A stretch of DNA of 41,695 nucleotides, taken from contig JALESH010000058.1 of the NCBI GenBank assembly GCA_022781985.1, positions 1-41,695 of the forward strand, in the 5' to 3' direction. Origin of the DNA: Lachnospiraceae bacterium. GTDB taxonomy: Bacteria > Bacillota > Clostridia > Lachnospirales > Lachnospiraceae. A model generated the notes under the pieces. The model was not told where the DNA came from and searched no databases. It saw only the letters and a program-made list of their open reading frames with translations. Positions 33,501 to 40,354 of the stretch are shown here, piece by piece. Position 1 is the stretch's first letter; every line of letters starts with the position of its first letter. The position numbers and the translations under genes were made by a program.

Positions 33501-33933
33501 GTACTGTATGGAGGGAAACAGCATCCGGATGGAGAATTCTGTCAGGCTGGCCAGGGGGAGGGCAGAGCACTTTGAGGAATTCCGGGCAGAGGGGGCGGGC
33601 CGAATCCTGCTGCAGGCAGAGGGAGAGCAGCCTTTCCGCCTGGCCGGGGCGGAGCTGTATGTGATCCCTGAGGAGATATACTTTGCTGAGTATGTGAAAT
33701 TGACGGAAGAAAGAAGCCGGGGAGGTCTGGCCATGGAGTATTTTTCAGAGGAGAGGATGGAGGGAAGGGCCAGCCTGGAGAAGGACAGCATCATGGTATT
33801 TACCATTCCTTATGACCAGAATTGGAGGGTTTATGTGAATGGAGAGGAGCGGGAGCTGTTCCTGGCCAATATAGGATTTATGGGACTGGCGCTGGAAGCC
33901 GGGGATTATGAAATCCGTCTGGAATACCAGTGA
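30577..33933 (+). CDS. YfhO family membrane glycosyltransferase-like protein
   Basis: A very large membrane protein of 1118 residues. The start at 30577 follows AGGAAAGGAAAG and gives a normal first membrane segment; an earlier ATG at 30451 lies inside the upstream gene. Residues about 300-800 have YfhO-family landmarks: FVYSGDSLYQTYPGLAHA in the first big loop and GYACNSYMIARGMWQNYPNE, about 12 membrane segments. The C-terminal outer region contains the typical YfhO ending YDQNWRVYVNGEE. Before that, an extra N-terminal domain of about 150 residues between two membrane segments is present. Known of the family: GT-C-fold enzymes that glycosylate wall polymers such as lipoteichoic acid from lipid-linked sugars. 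Operon partner of the DUF6020-like gene and so under the putative switch. Confidence 0.85.
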   Translation: MTAGYVRKRLGLWCVGVLFAALLIWPRFEDYSLQLRLRQDRTGQHMQIYWKTEEGDYTDKNSYKAAILGQDIYIPVQRGMLGWDVEWRLDPMDANLDLGISSFDLYKGEKWRKNFSADDLAAMVKGQEQIDTVYSVGEDYYIRPSGESASLFLGNTLPRIIVRHILLHYLLSLAKASVVLALLVAGESLPGVRGLYRWAGRQLGRIGNGVREEPGRLLVLGMMFLPLAVGTLAAESGIYYIDRSYILRLLLGGGLLILIIWADRLPGIRSLYTVFRGAVSRERSAFWVFCLLLVSLVLLLFHPMFLGERVFVYSGDSLYQTYPGLAHAADRIAAGEWGRGYTFYESLGKAEDPLLLNLRNFCALFGRENLGAAMGFAHMLKILFSGLFFYGFLRRMGTEKLGCFLLSLGYACNSYMIARGMWQNYPNEALCLAMWLWGFEGFKTGKCWLSFLFVNLFCCWNYNGYSIILYTGIGLLYGVFRLVSEREKQEPLRLLLKKTGALVGSMAAGAAAAWTAWLPSLMKMLGSDRVRLGAESASQPGSVFSFADLPVWRTMFYRMLSPDSLGMWSDTYSGTANWLEDPVYYCGLAAVVFLPLGFSVMSGAKKRWYLLPLAGALLYNASDGLRNLANGFSGTGWKLSSLWVIVCMLLVTAALWQGNPPPKPAGGGAILVLTNLGLTGVSVIFYGEGVQRPYLWAAISFCLLFSLLLFFLWREKEGERQQYLQYLLVMAAAAEVFCSSYRIINNEAAVDPKYLKESGYEDGTAEMLAVIEDPDFYRVDKQFTPVSACDSLYQRYRGAASYIGGVGDSRYTRRLYQYLELPALEHVQMGTDKSTVVDALFNVRYVLAQGEEISTFGLNLLKKEGELSLYKNQYALPFGYVYHSWIPEEEAWGYGAGDRRLLMLEQCILGEEAMARLPSGIVKGQGRTEFRERWGDYRREISLGEREVTFEPAEKGQVIVVQAVTEADAEAWCRMYCMEGNSIRMENSVRLARGRAEHFEEFRAEGAGRILLQAEGEQPFRLAGAELYVIPEEIYFAEYVKLTEERSRGGLAMEYFSEERMEGRASLEKDSIMVFTIPYDQNWRVYVNGEERELFLANIGFMGLALEAGDYEIRLEYQ

Positions 33934-34185
33934 AGAAGTTTTGGGGATTCCTGGGCGCAAAAGGGCATCACAGCATGTTTTTACATATCTTTGGCTGCAG
34001 ATAGGAAGGCAGGGGGAGGAGGGATAGGAAAAGGAAGAATGGAGATAGCAGGGGAACAGGATGTTGATTTTTGGGGGGAAAGGAGGTGAAGAGGAGATGC
34101 AGGTGTAACAGAGTGCTGAGAGAGAACGAAACATGAAAATGATGAGAGGAAGCAGGATCAGATCATCCTGAAAAGGAGGCAGAGA

Positions 34186-36480
34186 ATGAGAAACAGGAGA
34201 AAAACAATGGCGGGAGTTGCCCTGGGCATTCTGCTGGGACTGTGTTTTGGCCCGGTAAATGCTGCAGAGCCTGAAAACCCAGAAGGAACGGAAGTGGCTG
34301 AGGAGGTGGCTATAGATGAGAGGAACTTTCCAGATGAAGAGTTCCGCAGCTATGTGAGCAGATGGATGGATACCGATAGAAATGGCAGCCTGAGTGAGAG
34401 TGAGATTAGTGGATGTACAGAGATTGACGTACGAGATATGAAAATTAGGAGCTTGGAAGGAATCAAATATTTTACGTCCTTAACTGATTTGTGGTGTCAA
34501 AATAATAACCTAAGCAGTCTGGATGTAAGCCAAAATACGTCCTTAACTTCTTTGGTGTGTGATTCTAATAACCTAAGCAGTCTGGATGTAAGCCAAAATA
34601 CGTCCTTAACTTCTTTGAGGTGTAATAATAATAATCTAAGCAGTCTGGATGTAAGCCAAAATACGTCCTTAACTTCTTTGGGGTGTTATTCTAATAACCT
34701 AAGCAGTCTGGATGTAAGCCAAAATACGTCCTTAACTGATTTGAATTGTAATACTAATAACCTAAGCAGTCTGGATGTAAGCCAAAATACGTCCTTAACT
34801 TATTTGAATTGTGGTGGTAATAAGCTAAGCAGTCTGGATGTAAGCCAAAATACGTCCTTAACTGATTTGTGGTGTGGTTATACTAACCTAAGCAGTCTGG
34901 ATGTAAGCCAAAATACGTCCTTAACTCATTTGAGTTGTGGTGGTAATAACCTAAGCAGTCTGGATGTAAGCCAAAATACGTCCTTAACTTATTTGTGGTG
35001 TGATTCTAATAACCTAAGCAGTCTGGATGTAAGCCAAAATACGTCCTTAACTTATTTGGATTGTGTTGGAAATAACCTAAGCAGTCTGGATGTAAGCAAA
35101 AATACGTCCTTAACTGTTTTGAGTTGTCATAGTAATAACCTAAGCAGTCTGGATGTAAGCAAAAATACGTCCTTAATTAGGTTGAATTGTAGTTTTAATA
35201 ATCTAAGCAGTCTGGATGTAAGCCAAAATACGTCCTTAACTGAATTGGATTGTAGTTATAATAAGCTAAGCAGTCTGGATGTAAGCCAAAATACGTCCTT
35301 AACTTCTTTGAGTTGTAATAATAATAATCTAAGCAGTCTGGATGTAAGCCAAAATACGTCCTTAACTATTTTGAGGTGTAGTAATAATAAGCTAAGCATC
35401 CCCACTGCCGGAAGGGATATGCTCAAGTACGATCCTAACTTTAATCCGCAAAGGGTATCCGAGCTTCGAGGAATCACATTGACAGGAAATGTCCTTTCTT
35501 TCGAGGAAGGGGTGACGGTGGGGAGTTATACCTATGATTGCGGGAGGAACCAGACTATGCATGTATCCCTGTTCTATGAGGCCGTGCTGCTGGAAAACCT
35601 GAACTGGGGCTATAAGGAGGACGGCTCCGCGGTCATCCATGCCGATGTGGTAAACCGCGGCTATCATAGCCGGGAGGGACTTTCCGTGAGTCTGGTGAAG
35701 GATTCCCCGGAGGGAGAGGTTCTCCAGACCAAGCCTGTGGGCTCTGTAGAGTCCCTGGGCCTTGCCACGGTTTCCTTCCTGGTAAAGGCTCGGGAAAATG
35801 ATATCTACTACGTGGTGTTAAGGGATCAGGAAAACCGGCTGGTGGACAGCGATTACCTGGTTATTGACTCGGAGTCTGCAGGTGACGGATCCGGCACACA
35901 GGAAAAGAAATGGATCTTTACCGATGTGTCAGTGGTTCCGGGAAACTGGAAGTACGAGGGGGTAAGGTATGTGTACAACCAGGGTCTGATGGGAGCGGTG
36001 GGTGCAAGCAATCAGTTCCAGCCCGATAACCAGCTCACCAGAGCCATGTTCGCCACCGTCCTCTACCGTATGGCAGGGGAGCCGGAAACTGCCTACAGCA
36101 GTAAATTTTCCGATGTGGCGGCAGGAAAATGGTACAGCAGTGCCATCCTCTGGGCCAACAGCAAGGGCATCGTGCAGGGCTACAGTGATGGCAGCTACGG
36201 CATCAACGACAACATCACCCGGGAGCAGATCGCCAAGATGCTCTGCCTCTACGGAGAAGCCCAAAAGTATGATGTGAGCGCCAGGGCATCCCTGGACAGC
36301 TTCACCGACAGAACCAAGGTCAGTGACTGGGCGGCAGGCTATATGCAGTGGGCTGTGCACACAGGCATGATCAGCGGCAAGCCCAACGGAGACAGCACCT
36401 TCCGCCTGGATCCCAAGGGACAGGCCACCCGGGCCGAGTGTGCCAAGATGCTGAGGATGTTTAACGAGAAGTATCAGTAA
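34186..36480 (+). CDS. leucine-rich-repeat surface protein with three SLH domains
   Basis: A 764-residue secreted protein. Signal peptide at 1-27 (ALGILLGLCFGPVNA). The cap has FPDEEFRSYV and an EF-hand-like loop DTDRNGSLSESE (from Asp62). Residues 109-402 are exactly fourteen 21-residue leucine-rich repeats with the fixed part LSSLDVSQNTSLT (SKN in two) and the variable part xLxCxxNN. Residues about 403-570 are beta-rich; 574-764 are three SLH repeats (FTDVSVVPGNWKYEGVRYVY; FSDVAAGKWYSSAILWANSK; FTDRTKVSDWAAGYMQWAVH). Such internalin-like gut proteins bind partners on the outer surface; the partner is unknown. AAGGAGG lies 6 bases upstream. The repeat region is AT-rich while the flanks are GC-rich, suggesting the array was acquired or expanded separately. 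Followed at 11 bases by the next SLH gene. Confidence 0.92.
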   Translation: MRNRRKTMAGVALGILLGLCFGPVNAAEPENPEGTEVAEEVAIDERNFPDEEFRSYVSRWMDTDRNGSLSESEISGCTEIDVRDMKIRSLEGIKYFTSLTDLWCQNNNLSSLDVSQNTSLTSLVCDSNNLSSLDVSQNTSLTSLRCNNNNLSSLDVSQNTSLTSLGCYSNNLSSLDVSQNTSLTDLNCNTNNLSSLDVSQNTSLTYLNCGGNKLSSLDVSQNTSLTDLWCGYTNLSSLDVSQNTSLTHLSCGGNNLSSLDVSQNTSLTYLWCDSNNLSSLDVSQNTSLTYLDCVGNNLSSLDVSKNTSLTVLSCHSNNLSSLDVSKNTSLIRLNCSFNNLSSLDVSQNTSLTELDCSYNKLSSLDVSQNTSLTSLSCNNNNLSSLDVSQNTSLTILRCSNNKLSIPTAGRDMLKYDPNFNPQRVSELRGITLTGNVLSFEEGVTVGSYTYDCGRNQTMHVSLFYEAVLLENLNWGYKEDGSAVIHADVVNRGYHSREGLSVSLVKDSPEGEVLQTKPVGSVESLGLATVSFLVKARENDIYYVVLRDQENRLVDSDYLVIDSESAGDGSGTQEKKWIFTDVSVVPGNWKYEGVRYVYNQGLMGAVGASNQFQPDNQLTRAMFATVLYRMAGEPETAYSSKFSDVAAGKWYSSAILWANSKGIVQGYSDGSYGINDNITREQIAKMLCLYGEAQKYDVSARASLDSFTDRTKVSDWAAGYMQWAVHTGMISGKPNGDSTFRLDPKGQATRAECAKMLRMFNEKYQ
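34510..35391 (+). repeat. array of fourteen 63-bp coding repeats
   Basis: Fourteen units of exactly 63 bases, starting each time with CTAAGCAGTCTGGATGTAAG. About 40 bases per unit are almost invariant (including third positions), while four codons vary freely and nearly always end in T or G. The near-identity at silent positions means recent expansion or ongoing homogenisation. Confidence 0.97.
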
Positions 36481-36491
36481 GGAGGATGAAT

Positions 36492-38078
36492 ATGAAAAAA
36501 ACAAAAATAGTAGCAGCTCTGCTGGCGGGCGTGCTGGCCGGATTATGGAATCCGGCCGGCATGCCGGAGCCTCTGTCCGGTTACACGCCGGGCGCAGTGC
36601 AGGCAGCAGAAAGCAAAGAGAGCTATCAGTCCGGTATAGCAGGCTTTACGGATGTGGATGCAGGCAGGTATTATTCCAGGCCGGTGGAATGGGCCTTGCA
36701 GAATCAGATCACAACAGGAACCTCACCCACCACCTTCTCCCCCCACAGCTACTGCACCAGGGGGCAGACAGTGGCATTTCTCTGGAGGATCGCAGGAGAG
36801 CCGGAGCCAACAAGCCTGGAAACCGGCTTTGTGGATGTGCCTGCCGGCAGCTACTATGAAAAGGCTGTAGCCTGGGCGGTGGAGAATGGAATAACCACAG
36901 GGAAAAATCCCTCTGTCTTTGATCCGGATGGGCTCTGTACCAGAGGGGAATTTGTGACCTTCCTCTTCCGTTCCTTAAAGATCTCTGATTTCCAGAGTGA
37001 TAGAAACCGGTTCTCGGATGTGGAGGAGTGGAGATTTTACAAGCTTCCCATTGCCTGGGCCGTTGAAAATGGGGTGACAACCGGAACCGGCCCGGACACC
37101 TTTTCCCCCAATGAGGGCTGTACCAGGGGGCAGGTAGTGACTTTCCTGCATCGTTGGGCCACCACATTGAATGTAAGGGACTGCGGGGCAGTGCCCGGGG
37201 ACGGAGGGGATGATACCGATGCCATCAACCGGGCCATTGAGCGGGCTTACACAGAGGAGGCAGTGGAAGCGGTCTATATCCCTGCCGGCGTGTATGATAT
37301 CAATGCGGAGAGCGGCATCCGTTTGAAGAGCGGCACCACCCTGCAGATGGATCCCTCTGCCTTGCTGGAGGTAAGGGGGAATGCCCTGGAAGGCTACAGT
37401 GTGCTGCGCCTGGAGAATGTGCATGATGTGTATATCTCAGGGGGGCAGATCGGCGGCGAGCGTTATAAGCACATAGGCTCCTCCGGTGAATGGGGGATGG
37501 GAGTGGGCATTTATGACAGCGATAATGTCTGCATTTCCAATATGAGCATCAGCCGCAACTGGGGAGACGGCATCTACCTTGGCACCACAAGCTACCAGGA
37601 TGATCTGGACGGCTGCAGCAATATCCGGATAGAAAAGTGCAGGATCTATGACAATCGGAGAAGCAATATCTCCATTGTGGATGCGGACAATGTGACCATT
37701 GACGGATGTACCATCACCGATGCAAATGGCAAGGCGCCTCAGTGCGGGATCAATATTGAGCCAAACCGGGATGCTTCGGGAAGAATTCCGGAGGATGCTG
37801 TCTGCACACAGATCCGGATTTTGAATACCACTGTAAATGTGCGGGCAAAGGGTGATTATTGGGGACAGTTCTTCTGCTTTATGACCATAAACTACCCGGA
37901 TAATTCTATCATATCGGCCCGGGATATAACCATCGACAACTGCAGATTTAACGGAGACTGCGGAAATTATTCCGGCGCAGGGGTGAGGATATCCAACACT
38001 GTCATAGGAGGCACTTTCTATGATGAGCAGAATACCAGCCTGGAGAATGTGACTTATGAGGAGATTTGGAGAGGGTAA
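36492..38078 (+). CDS. surface protein with N-terminal SLH repeats and parallel beta-helix
   Basis: A 528-residue secreted protein. Start chosen at ATG 36492 because AAGGAGG is six bases upstream; the ATG at 36486 abuts that site. Signal peptide ends near residue 40 (VQAAES). Three SLH repeats come first, at about 50-225 (FTDVDAGRYYSRPVEWALQN; FVDVPAGSYYEKAVAWAVEN; FSDVEEWRFYKLPIAWAVEN). From about residue 232 there is a pectate-lyase-3-like start (DCGAVPGDGGDDTDAINRAI, VYIPAGVYDI) and then the coils of a right-handed beta-helix (IRIEKCRIYDNRRSNISIVD; VTIDGCTITD). This fold is typical of polysaccharide lyases or hydrolases, but no catalytic residues can be assigned. Placement of SLH at the N terminus is opposite to its neighbour. 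Co-transcribed with the LRR gene; terminator at 38101. Confidence 0.9.
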   Translation: MKKTKIVAALLAGVLAGLWNPAGMPEPLSGYTPGAVQAAESKESYQSGIAGFTDVDAGRYYSRPVEWALQNQITTGTSPTTFSPHSYCTRGQTVAFLWRIAGEPEPTSLETGFVDVPAGSYYEKAVAWAVENGITTGKNPSVFDPDGLCTRGEFVTFLFRSLKISDFQSDRNRFSDVEEWRFYKLPIAWAVENGVTTGTGPDTFSPNEGCTRGQVVTFLHRWATTLNVRDCGAVPGDGGDDTDAINRAIERAYTEEAVEAVYIPAGVYDINAESGIRLKSGTTLQMDPSALLEVRGNALEGYSVLRLENVHDVYISGGQIGGERYKHIGSSGEWGMGVGIYDSDNVCISNMSISRNWGDGIYLGTTSYQDDLDGCSNIRIEKCRIYDNRRSNISIVDADNVTIDGCTITDANGKAPQCGINIEPNRDASGRIPEDAVCTQIRILNTTVNVRAKGDYWGQFFCFMTINYPDNSIISARDITIDNCRFNGDCGNYSGAGVRISNTVIGGTFYDEQNTSLENVTYEEIWRG

Positions 38079-38100
38079 AATAACTGCCCCCTGATTATAG

Positions 38101-38141
38101 AAAGGGAATCCTTCATGCTACGGTAGGAAGGATTCCCTTTT
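38101..38141 (+). terminator. terminator after the SLH gene pair
   Basis: AAAGGGAATCCTTC (38101-38114) pairs perfectly with GAAGGATTCCCTTT (38127-38140), loop of 12, ending in TTTT. Strong on the plus strand and also usable from the minus strand. Confidence 0.93.
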
Positions 38142-38143
38142 AA

Positions 38144-39580
38144 TTGAAATGGAGGATGACTCTTTTGGGATTCAACTGTCCCCTGGCGGCTTTGATTTAT
38201 CAGCTCACAGGAAAGCTTTTTTTATCCTGGGGCTGGGCTAATCTGATAATGCTGGCGGCTGTTCTGGCTGCCTACCAGGTATTATTGTCCCATTATATCG
38301 GCAGGCTGCAGGGGAGGTTAGTTGCCCTGAATCTATCCATAGGCACTTATTGTCTGGTGGATCATTACGGCTACGGGCTGATTTCAAATGACCTTGGCTA
38401 TGGGGCCATGATGTTTCTTTCTGCATCCATGTATGCGTTTAAAATGCTGACCTTTCTGATGGTAGCCGTCTCGGTGCTGGATATGGAAAAGGGACGGAGG
38501 GAGCCGGTCCATATATTTCGGTATATTTCCACTATTGCCCTCATTTTTGTAACAGGCCTGTCCAGTGGGACCTATATTCTGTTTATCGCTATTCTGCCGG
38601 CAGCAGGATGTCTTATGCTGAAAATTCTGATAGCAAATGATTTCAGGAGGGTAAAACTGCCCGGTGTTCTGTACATCATCGGCTGTGGCCTTGTAAATTT
38701 AGCAGGAAAGAAGCTGGCGGCAGTCTGCTTTGGGTTCAGCGCCAGGGATTCGGGGATGAACTGGTGTGGACATGAGCAGTTCTGGCAAAACCTGGGCTTA
38801 TTTCTGACCGGCTATCCACAGGCTCTTACAGCTGTTTCTCCAAAATCAGACATTCCCATTTTTTCCCGGACAGGGATCTTCATGTGTGCGGGCATTGCCA
38901 TAGTAGGATTTACTGTGGCAGGCTGTATTTATTTTTTCAGAAAGGCAGCAAAGGAAAGGGGCGGACAAGACAGCGATTTGCTTCTGGCATCTATTTTGCT
39001 TATGAATACAGCGGTACTGGTTCTTTCTTATTCCATTTATCCTGGTCAGGAAAGCCATTTTCAGATCCGATATCTGATTCCGCTGATGCTGGGCTATTTC
39101 ATTTGTGTGGGGATGTGGGTGGATCATCTGAACAGGAAATATATTGCTTCTCATGTCTGCTGTCTGGCACTGATTGCTTCGATTGCGGCCATGGATCTTA
39201 AGTCGGATCATACCTATAGCTCTACAAAAACCAATTATGACCAGTTGGTACAGCTGTCAAACATAGTGGGGGAATACAGTGATACAAAGGTTGTGTATTT
39301 TTATGGGAGTCAGCCGGAGACACAGGTGGCCTCCAGAAACATGAGGGTAATAGATGCTTCCAGGATATACAAACAGGTGATGGATAACGGCAGCTTTCTT
39401 CATTGGGGAGATTATACCTGTTATGATCATCCGGAAGACTATCCCGGTGAAGTCCTTGTAATCTGTCAAAGCGGGCATCTGAATGGCACCCTGGAATGGA
39501 TGGCCGGCTGTGAATATCTTGGGACTTTTGAAGGTTGGGACATGTACAGGATGGGGGAGAACAGGATTTATCCCCTGTAG
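38144..39580 (+). CDS. polytopic membrane protein with doubtful 5' end, possibly truncated GT-C enzyme
   Basis: An open frame of up to 478 residues with about nine or ten hydrophobic segments and a soluble C-terminal part (VVYFYGSQPETQ to MYRMGENRIY). Motifs like ISNDLGYGAMMFLS and YPGQESHFQIRYLIP suggest a sugar-transfer-type membrane protein, but I do not recognise a family. The 5' end is odd: an in-frame TAA at 38141-38143 in the terminator is followed at once by the only early starts (TTG 38144; ATG 38156, directly on GGAGG; TTG 38165, nine bases after GGAGG). There is no space for a promoter. GT-C proteins usually carry their catalytic acidic loop in the region that would be missing, so this may be a decayed gene. 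Confidence 0.6.
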   Translation: MKWRMTLLGFNCPLAALIYQLTGKLFLSWGWANLIMLAAVLAAYQVLLSHYIGRLQGRLVALNLSIGTYCLVDHYGYGLISNDLGYGAMMFLSASMYAFKMLTFLMVAVSVLDMEKGRREPVHIFRYISTIALIFVTGLSSGTYILFIAILPAAGCLMLKILIANDFRRVKLPGVLYIIGCGLVNLAGKKLAAVCFGFSARDSGMNWCGHEQFWQNLGLFLTGYPQALTAVSPKSDIPIFSRTGIFMCAGIAIVGFTVAGCIYFFRKAAKERGGQDSDLLLASILLMNTAVLVLSYSIYPGQESHFQIRYLIPLMLGYFICVGMWVDHLNRKYIASHVCCLALIASIAAMDLKSDHTYSSTKTNYDQLVQLSNIVGEYSDTKVVYFYGSQPETQVASRNMRVIDASRIYKQVMDNGSFLHWGDYTCYDHPEDYPGEVLVICQSGHLNGTLEWMAGCEYLGTFEGWDMYRMGENRIYPL

Positions 39581-39611
39581 GCGCAGGCAAAAGAAAAGGA
39601 GTTGGAGAATA

Positions 39612-39692
39612 ATGGGAAAGAAAAGCAAACAAGGAGCGTTTGCCGAATTGTTCGGCATAGCATATGGAGAAAAGGATGGTGACGGCGATTGA
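39612..39692 (+). CDS. 26-residue small ORF of unknown role, or gene remnant
   Basis: ATG at 39612 follows AAAAGGAG and GGAGAATA and encodes a 26-residue polar peptide ending EKDGDGD; its stop overlaps the TTG of the following glycosyltransferase fragment (TTGA). The ribosome site is good, but the surroundings are debris, so this could be the end of a vanished gene. I do not recognise it. Confidence 0.4.
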   Translation: MGKKSKQGAFAELFGIAYGEKDGDGD

Positions 39693-39839
39693 AAAAAATA
39701 GCTTGCTTCTGTATCCCTGCACATGGTCATACAAATCCCATGCTCCCGGTTGCGGCGGAACTTGTTCGGCGTGGGAACACGGTCAGGTTTTATTCGTTCA
39801 GCGAATTTGAGGACAAGATCAAAGCATCAGGCACGGAAG
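39689..39839 (+). pseudogene. N-terminal fragment of a macrolide-type (GT1) glycosyltransferase
   Basis: About 50 residues starting with TTG at 39689: KKIACFCIPAHGHTNPML and ELVRRGNTVRFYSFSEF are the unmistakable start of MGT/UDP-glucosyltransferase-like GT1 enzymes, which are about 390 residues long. The frame then runs 12 more codons through unrelated DNA to a stop at 39877. The rest of the enzyme, with its nucleotide-binding C-terminal domain, is missing. A deletion or recombination joined it to other fragments. Confidence 0.75.
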
Positions 39840-39840
39840 G

Positions 39841-40032
39841 TTTCAATTCACATACTGGTTCATTATCGCCGCTATGATTATCCTTGTCGGAATTTTTGTA
39901 AGCTGGAAGTATGTTTGGATGATCGGTCTTGCGGCCGGAATATTATCCACACCGATAGGCATGTCAGGCACTCCACTGAGAATTGCGGAGCGCTTCTTTC
40001 TTGCCTTGTCTGGGGGAAGGTTACATTTTTGA
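39841..40032 (+). pseudogene. fragment of a small membrane protein
   Basis: In a different frame from the glycosyltransferase piece, 63 codons read FQFTYWFIIAAMIILVGIF and WKYVWMIGLAAGIL, two likely membrane segments, then end at TGA 40030-40032. There is no start codon with a ribosome site. It looks like the C-terminal part of a lost membrane protein fused next to the GT1 fragment. Confidence 0.45.
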
Positions 40033-40073
40033 ATCCGTCCGAATGAAAAAATAGAATTCCCATTTTCATCCGC

Positions 40074-40136
40074 TTGCTGTACCATATGGCAGGGGAGCCT
40101 GAGGTAGCCTGCAGCAGTAAGTTTTCCGATTCCTAG
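40074..40136 (+). pseudogene. remnant of an SLH domain gene
   Basis: The frame reads LLYHMAGEPEVACSSKFSDS then stop. It closely matches VLYRMAGEPETAYSSKFSDV in the first SLH repeat of the LRR protein (around 36062-36118), also at DNA level. It is therefore a leftover of a duplicated SLH gene, without start or end. Confidence 0.75.
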
Positions 40137-40303
40137 TGTCACATCGATATCCGCCGGCACAAAGCCGTTATCAAGTGCAGATAATTCTCAGGAATGGGGG
40201 CACAGTTAAGACATCTCGGAACAGGAGTGTCTCCGATGTAGAGCAAAAGTGGAAAAACTGGAAAACTAAGTTTTTTTGAATATTCCCTTGCGTCAGGGGT
40301 TGC
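40137..40303. other. intergenic stretch before the MerR gene; no gene recognised
   Basis: No open frame with a start and ribosome site is visible. The stretch holds a T-run at 40271-40277 and GCGTCA (40290-40295), which can pair with TGACGC (40307-40312). Probably decayed coding DNA plus the 5' region of the MerR gene. Confidence 0.4.
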
Positions 40304-40320
40304 TTGTGACGCTGCGTTAT
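40304..40320 (+). promoter_or_regulatory. candidate MerR-type operator upstream of the merR-like gene
   Basis: TTGTGACGCTGCGTTAT contains TGACGC and GCGTTA, inverted arms around one base, similar to compact MerR-family sites overlapping a promoter. A second arm GCGTCA is 11 bases upstream. It lies 35 bases before the ATG; self-regulation is likely. The -10 box is unclear (TATAAG at 40318 or TATTCT at 40325). Confidence 0.4.
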
Positions 40321-40354
40321 AAGCTATTCTTAGACGTGAAGGAGGTGAAATGCT

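Noticed and set aside
33934-34185. Promoter or small gene in the 252-base gap before the LRR-SLH gene
   Set aside because: The gap is purine-rich with several AGGAGG-like runs and an ATG-CAG-GTG-TAA stub, but no paired -35/-10 boxes and no open frame of meaning; the LRR gene may be read through from the YfhO operon.
34510-35391. Regular repeats that could be taken for a CRISPR array
   Set aside because: The 63-bp period stays in frame, the whole stretch codes for leucine-rich repeats without stops, and the variable parts are codon-structured, not random spacers.
34510-35391. Diversity-generating retroelement target
   Set aside because: The NNT/NNG variable codons recall such targets, but no reverse transcriptase or template repeat is seen in the window, and variation is spread over all units instead of one C-terminal region. 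Kept only as a check under the repeat finding.
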